From the NCBI GenBank assembly GCA_033439795.1, contig JAUTDP010000011.1:1178001-1242000 (forward strand): DNA of 64,000 bases, read 5' to 3'. Below, piece after piece: positions 57,035 to 64,000 of the stretch. Below the pieces are notes generated by a model that was not told the origin of the DNA, ran no database searches, and was given only the letters and a program-made list of their open reading frames with translations. How positions within the stretch are numbered: the stretch's first letter is position 1; every line of letters begins with the position of its first letter. Source of the stretch: Sordaria brevicollis. Its lineage: Eukaryota > Ascomycota > Sordariomycetes > Sordariales > Sordariaceae. The position numbers and the translations under genes were made by a program.

Positions 57035-59071
57035 ATGGCGCCTGCTCAACCACAAACGAAGGTCCGCAAGCCACCAAGGTCTTGGGACGCCCTCACGCCT
57101 CCTCTCGCCCAATGGATCCTCGACTACCTCGTCTCCAACGGCTTCACCCAGCCTACGCCCGTTCAGAAGTCCTGCCTTGAACTCTTCCGTGGTAACAAGG
57201 ATGTCGTCGTCGAGGCCGTAACAGGCAGTGGAAAGACACTTGCCTTTTTGATCCCAGTAGTTGAGGTAGGCTGAATCTATGTCTGTCCACCAGACCCAGA
57301 TCATCATATGCTAACAACGCTGTAACAGAAACTCCTCCGCGGCGAAGAGCCAGCCAAGCGAAACCACGTCCAAGGCATCATCATATCGCCCACCCGCGAG
57401 CTTGCGACCCAGATTTACAATGTTCTCGTCTCGCTCATCAAATTCCACGAGCCCTCCGCCGAAGCCATCTCCCATGCCAAAAGCGACGAGAAGCGCCCAA
57501 CATCAACCCAACCTGTCGTTGTCCCCCAGCTACTTGTCGGAGGCACCACCAAGGCCGCTGAGGATCTCGGTACATTCCTTCGCCTTTCTCCCAACCTTCT
57601 AATTGGCACTCCCGGTCGTCTTGCCGAACTCTTGTCGAGCGCATACGTTAAGGCTCCTGCGTCTACCTTCGAGGTTCTCATCATGGACGAGGCCGATCGT
57701 CTTCTCGATATGGGCTTCGCCAACGAGCTCAACCGCATCCTCGGCTATCTACCGAAGCAGCGCCGTACCGGTCTTTTCAGTGCCTCGCTCAGTGACGCCG
57801 TCGAAAGGCTGATCACCGTCGGTCTACTATACCCACACAAGATTACAGTCAGAGTCAAGAGTCTCAAGGACGGAGGAATTATTCAGGAGAGGAAAACACC
57901 AATGTCGCTCCAGATGAACTACCTCGTCACCCCAGCCAGCCAGAAGATGCCAGCGATTGTCCAGCTCCTCGAAAAGATGGAACCCAGGCCGCAGAGGTCC
58001 ATCATCTTCTTCTCTTCCTGCAACGCCGTCAAGTACTTCAGCCGCATCCTCGGCGCCGTCCTGCCCGCCGGCTACTCCGTCACCTCTCTGCACGGCAAGC
58101 TCGAGCCCAAGGTGCGCGAAAAGAACTATGAGCGCTTCGTCAACACCACCTCGCCCATGATCCTCCTCACCACCGATCTCGCCGCTCGCGGTCTCGATAT
58201 CCCCCAAGTCGACCTCGTCATCCAGCACGACCCGCCCACCGACACCAAGGTCTTCATCCACCGCTGCGGTCGTGCCGGCCGCGCCGGCCGTCGCGGTCTC
58301 GCCGTCGTTCTGCTCCAGCCCGGTCGCGAGGAAGGCTACGTCCAGCTGCTCGAAGTGCGCCAAACCCCCATCACACCTCTCGAAAAGCCCGCCATTTCCG
58401 TCACCCCCGAAGAAGTCGAGCGCGTCTCCGCCGCCTTCCGCTCGCAAGCCCTTGCCGACCGCGAGATCTTCCAAATGGCCCAGCTCGCCTTTGTCTCCTG
58501 GACGCGCTCCTATATCGAGCACCAAGCCTCGTCCATCTTCCGCATTGCCGACCTCGACTGGCTCGATCTCGCCAAGGGGTACGGTCTTCTCGAGCTTCCC
58601 AAGATGCCCGAAGTCCGCGAAGCCAAGATCGACCGCTCTTTGGGCTTGGGAATCAACACGGAGGAGATCCCCTTCAAGGACAAGGTGCGCGAGAAGAAGC
58701 GCCAGGAAGAACTGGCTAAGTGGAAGGAAGAAAAGGCCAAGCGCGCCGCCGAGGAGGGTAACAACGCGGGCGACAAGCGCAAGAAGAACGAGGCGTGGAG
58801 CGGCAAGGCGGAGACCGAGGAGACGAAACTGCAGAGGCGCGAGAAGAAGAGGAGAAAGCGCGAGGCCAAGAAGTTCAGCGAGATGACGGAGAAGGAGAAG
58901 GAGGAGCACCTCAAGCTGGAGCAGATGATTGAGGAGGTCAGGAAACGGAACGAGGCCAAGGCCGCTGAGGAGAGGGCGGCGGCACTGGCGGCGAACCCAC
59001 CTAAGCCGAAGGCGCCGGTGAAGAGGGCGGACGAGGATAGTGATGATGAGTTTGGTGGGTTTGATGATTGA
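57035..59071 (+). CDS. SPB4: DEAD-box ATP-dependent RNA helicase Spb4 (DDX55)
   Basis: Spb4 is a nucleolar helicase needed for 60S subunit assembly and 27S pre-rRNA processing. Exons 57035-57265 and 57329-59071 flank a 63-nt intron and give 657 aa. Motifs in order: Q motif region ([11 protein letters not shown]), motif I AVTGSGKT (61-68), Ia PTRELA (98-103), II DEAD (197-200), III SAS (228-230, where most DEAD-box proteins have SAT), V ARGLD (363-367) and [10 protein letters not shown] (388-395). The C-terminal extension has the Spb4-type segment [17 protein letters not shown], then a highly charged Lys/Glu/Arg coiled coil ending [11 protein letters not shown]. The length and layout match Spb4/DDX55 rather than other helicases. 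Confidence 0.94.
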
Positions 59072-59629
59072 GCGGGCTTCTTGAGTAATGGAGGATGGCG
59101 GCAATGGTTAATGCTCGGAAAACGTAAAGGCGTATGAGGCGTATATACCCTTTTGATGGAATGTCATTTTTCTTGGTTCTAGCACGCATCAACAAGTTGA
59201 TCTCTTGGACTGAATCACTTAACTACATCTTGAACAACACGCCTCCGACCTCCGGGGTCTCGCCAACTATGTTCACGTCAAAACGCCTAGAACACCAGGT
59301 AGCTCCTGGCCAGTGTCTCCAGATATGAAGTTCCGGAGGTGCAATAAGGGCCTCGAAATATAAAATCTACCAAAACAGAAGACAATCAAAAAGGAAAAGG
59401 AAGAAGAAAGACACAGAGCCGCGGTGGGCAGGGACATTTGAGACTGACCATGGTCATGGAGTATATTGGGTCTTCGCTAGCATTGGAAACATCAGTGAAC
59501 GAACTGTTGGTATCATTACCTCCTTAGACTCGAGGGCTAGCTACTGACTTGTGGATGAAGGACATCAAAGCGAAGTGACAACACGTTATGGTTTAGATGC
59601 CATTTCCACCCTGTTGACCTCAGGTCACA
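59072..59629. other. 3' flank of SPB4
   Basis: No gene is seen in these 558 bp. Confidence 0.5.
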
Positions 59630-60200
59630 GTCTCGTTCTTCCGCTCTTCTAAGTCCTTGACATCAACATCCTCCAGGCCAACAAACACCTCGACATCATG
59701 GTACATGGTAAGATCATCCATCTGTCTCATCATCGCCCTCCAATCCGATTTCGTCCAGCGACTTCACTAGTCCTCCGATGTCCATGTCAATCGAGGTACC
59801 CTAACGGCCCGCGGATTCCATCAGACCGAAACGAAGCCTTGTTCCAAGCTTTGCCTCCCCTTTCTCCGCGAATTCATCAAGTTCCTCCGTTGAGGCATTG
59901 GTAGGGCAAGCTGTCAACCCTCCCATCAGCGTCTTCAACCCATGAACTTCGTACTGATGGCTAGTCCCGTGAAAATCCTGTGGAGGAAAGCAACCGCAAC
60001 CTGCAAGGGACCAACGCTGAACTCACTTGTGAGCTTCTCGACTGGCAACTCAATGAGAGAATTGTATACTGTGGGAAGGAACCGACAGCTATAAGGGAAA
60101 AAAACAGCCTCATGTGGTGGATCTTGTACACTGGCTCGACAGTTTCGCCACAAAAGGTATATTCTCAAGGTTTGACAAGTCGAAACGAAATGTTATGATC
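59630..60200 (-). pseudogene. Remnant of an unidentified protein gene
   Basis: Reading the minus strand from about 60170 down to the TGA at 59632-59630, protein-like segments follow each other in changing frames. They are LPTVYNSLIELPVEKLTSEF and SVGPLQVAVAFLHRIFTGLA (ending at a TGA near 59939), then LKTLMGGLTACPTNASTEEL and DEFAEKGEAKLGTRLRFGLM. A TAG interrupts near 59805; the same frame goes on (DMDIGGLVKSLDEIGLEGDD). After a one-base shift comes MDDLTMYHDVEVFVGLEDVD to the stop. The pieces look like a continuous ancestral protein of about 150 residues broken by one nonsense codon and at least two frameshifts. I do not recognise the family. The 5S rRNA gene starts about 60 bp from its upstream end, on the opposite strand. 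Confidence 0.45.
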
Positions 60201-60228
60201 AGACGAAGTCGAAGAGTTAGAATTGGCT

Positions 60229-60232
60229 TATA
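60229..60232 (+). promoter_or_regulatory. TATA element of the 5S rRNA gene
   Basis: TATA lies at -29 to -26 from the first 5S nucleotide. Neurospora 5S genes are known to need an upstream TATA at this position in addition to internal promoter elements, so the spacing argues for an active gene. Confidence 0.7.
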
Positions 60233-60257
60233 GGCAAGCCCAACAAACAAATTTAGC

Positions 60258-60376
60258 ACATACGACCATACCCAGTGGAAAACTCGGGATCCCGTCCGCT
60301 CTCCCATAGATAAGCCACTGAGGGCCAGACTAGTAGTTGGGTCGGTGACGACCAGCGAATCCCTGGTGTTGTATGT
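60258..60376 (+). rRNA. 5S ribosomal RNA
   Basis: This is a 119-nt sequence with complementary ends (ACATACGACC at the start, GTATGT at the end), the GTCCGCTC loop segment, AGTAGTTGGGTCGGTGACGA and CCAGCGAATCCC. All are standard parts of a fungal 5S rRNA and its internal control region. It is followed at once by a run of eight or more T residues (from 60376) as Pol III terminator. Fungi of this group carry 5S genes dispersed singly through the genome instead of in the rDNA repeat, which fits its isolated position. From memory of the Neurospora isotypes, the middle part looks closer to a beta-like variant than to alpha. Confidence 0.93.
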
Positions 60377-60384
60377 TTTTTTTT
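60376..60384 (+). terminator. Pol III T-run terminator of 5S rRNA
   Basis: A run of T residues directly at the 3' end of the 5S gene, the usual RNA polymerase III stop signal. Confidence 0.8.
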
Positions 60385-62470
60385 CATGTATTCTTTTTCT
60401 TCTTTTTGCTTTTCACCGATCATTCCCTCCTTTTTGTTTTGAAGTGCCTAGCGATTCAGCGTGATGCAAAATACAACAACTGCAGCAGCCTCTTCAAGGG
60501 GAATCGGACGACTGTATGAATGATATTGACGTGCAGCTATCCAATACAATCACTCCTGTTCCTGCAGCGATTGACCAGCGGCCAGCAGATCTAGGGCAAT
60601 CATGGCGTCATTAAACACGGCCCAGTTGCATATGATTGGCAGTTTTTTTTTTTTTTTTTGAAGAGCATTCATCTTTTTTCCCCTTTCTTCATCATATCTC
60701 GGTTTGCTTTGGTACCTATTCTCCTATACAATATTCTCAACCAACGTTCGGGATGGGACAAATACCTTTAACGGCATACTAAGTACTGGTAATTTTTGGC
60801 ACCGTGCCGCCCAATGACGATCGACAAAAAAGTGTCTACCTGGTATCTGTCCGACTTTCGAGATCTTTGGGTGTAGTGAGATCCATCCCCCGAGACAAGA
60901 AGCGGGTACGCAAACACGGACACAACACAACTTAGCACGGTTTAAAAGAGACATGCCGCACAACGGTTACGGTAACGATCACAGTCTGCCACTCAGATTG
61001 GATGGTCGGATGACTCGAGGACGAGACTCGAGCGTTTGCTTGTGAGAGAGCAATCAGCCTCTCTCGTATAGGCCTCAGAAAGTTGCACCAGGCCACCAGA
61101 AAACTTCGGTTCACGCCCTGTCTCAATCTGTTACCTCCGAGACATATTTCAGACGACCGTTAGTTGGTTCTTGTAAGCCAGTGGTTTCGGTTTTCGGGAA
61201 CTCAACCGCTATGAAGTTCCCTCGCGCCTTTCTTCCTTTGCTCGACGGCTCGTTTGTTAGCCAGTAGTGGGTGAGTTTGAGAGGAAAGTGTGTGATGGCA
61301 AACCGCTTGGGCGGGTCATGTGTCACATAGCAGAGTGGAAGTCTGGTAGAGCTACTCTTTGCCAACGGAAGGGAGGGACGGACGGACGGACGGAGACAGT
61401 TTACACCACACCACCACCACCGGATGTTGAGCCATTTGCGGTTTTTCATATTGTTTGTCAACCGGGTACTGCGCTCAAAAGCATTACGTCAACATCTCCC
61501 GTCTTCCCTCCCAGAGCCGAGTGCTTCAGCTCATAGCTGCCCGCGCAAACAATTCCAAACATCCACAGAATGGGAGGTGTTACACAGGACCTTACCTCTC
61601 TTGGCCGTTGGCTGTCGGCAGTTGCGACGGAACGGGCTACGGCGTTACGGTTTGCTGCAGCAGCCGTTGAGAAGCCGTTAGACAAGCTCAAGCTCAAGCT
61701 CACAAGAGTTTTCCTTACAGAGCCGAGGTCAAGGACAGGGAAAACAGAGCCTCTTTTCACATCGCGATGCACCCCATATTGACAAGAATCGATCCCATAC
61801 CAAGTCCGATCCAACTTGTTCTCTCCATACTTCAATGCCCAGCAACAGAAGTCTCGTCTCCTTTCTCAAAATACGGCAATTGATCAACAACGAATTCTAC
61901 AGATTACTCCGATAAACGGTAGCGAGTGTAACGCTCATCAAAGAACCGTTGCAGTGGGCAAGCTTATGTCTTGTAAGGTGAGACTAGCAGCAAACTACAC
62001 TCCACGTGTAGGTGAGTGTTAAAACATCGGACTCAAAGGGGGAAGAATAAAGACTTAAATTGCAAAGTGGTGGTGAAGGTGTAGATCAAACGTTATTAAT
62101 GGCATTATGACGCGAACAGTCGGGTTAAAGGATGGAGTATCTTGGGAAGTAAAATAGGTGAGGTGATGTTGTATTCGTTTGCTGGGCAATGTCGGTAGGG
62201 AAGAGGGGGAGTTGGTGGTAATTACTTCGGAAGGCGCCAAATATTCTGAAAGAAACCTTTGGTTTGCATGTGAACGATTATTATCGTTCTTCATTTTGTG
62301 GTTTTCAGATATCCTGAAAGCATGTTGTCTAAGAGAAAACGACAAAGTCGGCCCCAGTGCCGGCGGACTAACACAGCCAACCACGGGCATTGCAGTGCGC
62401 TGTAGAATGCTGATTATAGGCCCTCAATCCCTGTTAGTCGTCAACAACAAATCGGACCATACCAGTTCAA
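60385..62470. other. Intergenic between 5S rRNA and tRNA-Glu
   Basis: No gene is supported. It holds a T run near 60643-60659, a short GGAC/ACGG tandem at about 61374-61394, and three CTCAAG copies near 61687-61704. Open frames overlap on both strands without domains. Confidence 0.5.
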
Positions 62471-62562
62471 TCGGGTATGGTGTAGCGGTAACATCGTTGA
62501 CTCTCACTTCTTCAGGAGTGACTGCTCTCTCAACAGCCCCGGGTTCGACTCCCGGTATCCGA
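62471..62562 (+). tRNA. tRNA-Glu (CTC) with intron
   Basis: A complete cloverleaf can be folded. Acceptor stem: TCGGGTA with TATCCGA (one G-U pair). D arm: GTGT-AGCGGTA-ACAT. Anticodon stem: GTTGA with TCAAC. T arm: CCGGG-TTCGACT-CCCGG. The anticodon CTC is at 62503-62505. A 22-nt intron (62507-62528) sits after position 37, the canonical place, and contains GGAG that can pair with the anticodon as in pre-tRNA splicing substrates. A T run (62577-62581) follows as Pol III terminator. Confidence 0.92.
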
Positions 62563-62658
62563 GTCTCAAAACGTTCTTTTTGAATTATTTTTTGGCATCC
62601 CTATTCTGATTACTTTAAGCTCATGACTTCGTTTCCTTTCTTTTTTTGAACTCTCTTA

Positions 62659-63318
62659 TTACCGCTTCAAGGTCGCTGTGATGAGATGCTTTGCGTTTGA
62701 GGGTTTCGCTTGAAGGTAGGTGCATTCTAGCCAGTGAAAATTTTCACTTAAACTCGGGGCTTGTTCCACATTCTCATTGCCCAGATCTTGAGGGGCTCTT
62801 GGTGTGGAAGATCGAAACATCCTTGGGCCCGGCAGAGTGGGAAATGAAGATGTATGGAAGGACTCATTGGCGGCCGAAGAAAACCAGGATCTCAGGTCAT
62901 CGAATCGTACCACCATGTTTGATGTCTTTAGAGCAGCAAAAAGTGAGATGTGTACAGGGATGAACTCGGGGATACACGTATGATTTTGATTTATGTCGAG
63001 ATGGTCGAGCGTTAGGATCTCTGAAAGCGACTCAAGTGGTGATTTCCCAGAAGCCCGATCAAGTCGCCGAACGATATTGACAAGAATAGGGTACGACCCG
63101 CCGTTGCTCCGCAGTCGCATGGTTGAAGCAGCAAGACAACAAGGGAACCTTGAGTTGTTGCCATGAAGCTCAAAGCTCGATTCTGCTTGTCGGTCCATGG
63201 TCGTCATCAATGGGTTGCCGTCCCGTGTATGAAACCAAGAATTGGAATTCCACGGCCCATTGAATGCACGAGAAAGCGAAAACGGCTGAATGGTGATTGG
63301 TTTGTGCCTGCCTATCAT
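62659..63318 (-). CDS. Hypothetical protein, weak support
   Basis: This is an uninterrupted 219-codon frame with an ATG at 63318. The middle (SLSEILTLDHLDINQNH) and the segment FAALKTSNMVVRFDDLRSWF recall leucine-rich parts of fungal F-box-type proteins, but no defined domain is visible. Codon bias is weaker than in the neighbouring housekeeping genes. It may be a short lineage-specific gene, a fragment of a larger decayed gene, or chance. Confidence 0.3.
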   Translation of the reverse strand: MIGRHKPITIQPFSLSRAFNGPWNSNSWFHTRDGNPLMTTMDRQAESSFELHGNNSRFPCCLAASTMRLRSNGGSYPILVNIVRRLDRASGKSPLESLSEILTLDHLDINQNHTCIPEFIPVHISLFAALKTSNMVVRFDDLRSWFSSAANESFHTSSFPTLPGPRMFRSSTPRAPQDLGNENVEQAPSLSENFHWLECTYLQAKPSNAKHLITATLKR

Positions 63319-64000
63319 GGCCTTGTTCTGCGTGCGCGGAAGACGGGATTTGCTGCAAGTGGCATGTCATGCATCACTGCACCATTTCAGGTACGCCGTC
63401 CATCTCGAGGGCGGTTCACGGCACACGCACGTTGTAGAACGCAACCACCAAGCTGTCAGTCACGACGTGGAAGTCTGACGACAGTCCTAACTGTCCATTT
63501 GCGGCGGGCTTTGCTGCAGAGACGTTTGAAACGGGGAAATCGAGATTGGAATTCCGGACTGAAAGTTTTGTGAGATGGGATGGGATGGAATGAAATCGCA
63601 GGGCGGAACCAGGGCGGTGGAGAAAGCAAACCAACAGCTGGGACCAACCGGATCGTCTTCCCGTCATCAAAAAAGAGGACCCACGCGTGGTGCCCTTGTC
63701 CGCCCACTGCTGACCCTGACCCTGACACACTGACGCCAGGGGACAGGAACATTTTTCTGAGAAAGGCACAAGAAGCGAGGGAGCGAAGAAGAAGAAGTGG
63801 AAGAAGCAGCAGAAGCGAGAAATGGAAGTTGTCCAGGGCTGGAAATTAGCCCATCCATTGGGTCGGTCACGGTGAGTATGTAGAGGTACTGAGTACCCCT
63901 GGCCAGTTGCTGTTTCGTCTTACAAGTCCATAGACGCACAACAAGAAAGGAGGAGGAAGATGACGGGCTTGGTGGTCTAGGTAGTAGCCTCTAACAGCCT
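63319..64000. other. Right edge, no gene supported
   Basis: Only overlapping short frames on both strands. A gene reaching in from beyond the window cannot be excluded. Confidence 0.45.

Noticed and set aside
57827..59104. 425-codon frame antisense to SPB4
   Set aside because: Shadow of the charged SPB4 C terminus; Leu-rich and repetitive.

Overview
This window looks like nuclear DNA of a filamentous ascomycete, most likely a member of the Sordariales close to Neurospora or Sordaria. Introns are short (about 50-180 bp), with GTRNGT-like donors, CTAAC-like branch sites and YAG acceptors. Coding regions show a C-biased third position. A single dispersed 5S rRNA gene carries a TATA element at -29. 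The conserved proteins have the lengths usual for this group. There is no bacterial-type operon structure, phage, CRISPR array or recognisable intact transposon.

Layout, left to right. 1-7 kb: an MFS drug/polyamine-type transporter (-), then prefoldin subunit 4 (-) divergent from a tiny four-exon CENP-W-like histone-fold gene (+). 8-15 kb: a Yag7-like protein with RGG repeats (+), with a striking in-frame SGWG-repeat tail behind its stop codon; then an unusual Cys/His module protein (+) in which all ten introns split the same histidine codon. 15-24 kb is a housekeeping block: an RS-domain/Hub1 ubiquitin-like fusion (-), NOP58 (-), V-ATPase subunit d (+), mitochondrial ribosomal protein uS15m (-) and cytosolic 40S protein S0 (+). 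24-34 kb is gene-poor: a 76-bp poly(A) run, a decayed F-box/LRR-like pseudogene and its intact paralogue. 34-45.5 kb: a stomatin-like SPFH protein (+), Sec18/NSF (-), a Cir_N/LENG1-like splicing-type protein (+), a small conserved-looking hypothetical protein (-) and an RGG-tailed hypothetical protein (+). 45.5-64 kb is sparse: a KxDL protein (-), a Dgk1-type CTP-dependent diacylglycerol kinase (-), the DEAD-box helicase SPB4 (+), a pseudogene remnant next to the 5S rRNA gene, an intron-containing tRNA-Glu(CTC), and a weakly supported open frame.

Most recognised genes serve core cell biology. Ribosome production and translation are represented by NOP58, SPB4, uS15m, S0, 5S rRNA and tRNA-Glu; folding by prefoldin; splicing by Hub1 and the Cir_N protein; membrane traffic and lysosome/vacuole by Sec18, KxDL and V-ATPase; lipid metabolism by Dgk1; the kinetochore by CENP-W. 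They are not a biosynthetic cluster. Several are divergent pairs with short shared upstream regions: prefoldin 4/CENP-W, NOP58/VMA6, uS15m/S0 and Sec18/Cir_N.

The most unusual items are the one-module-per-exon Cys/His gene (12187-14888) and the possible stop-codon readthrough or recent truncation in the Yag7-like gene (9689-9844). Exon coordinates were derived by hand from splice signals and frame continuity. Family assignments rest on recognition of the translated sequence, without database searches.
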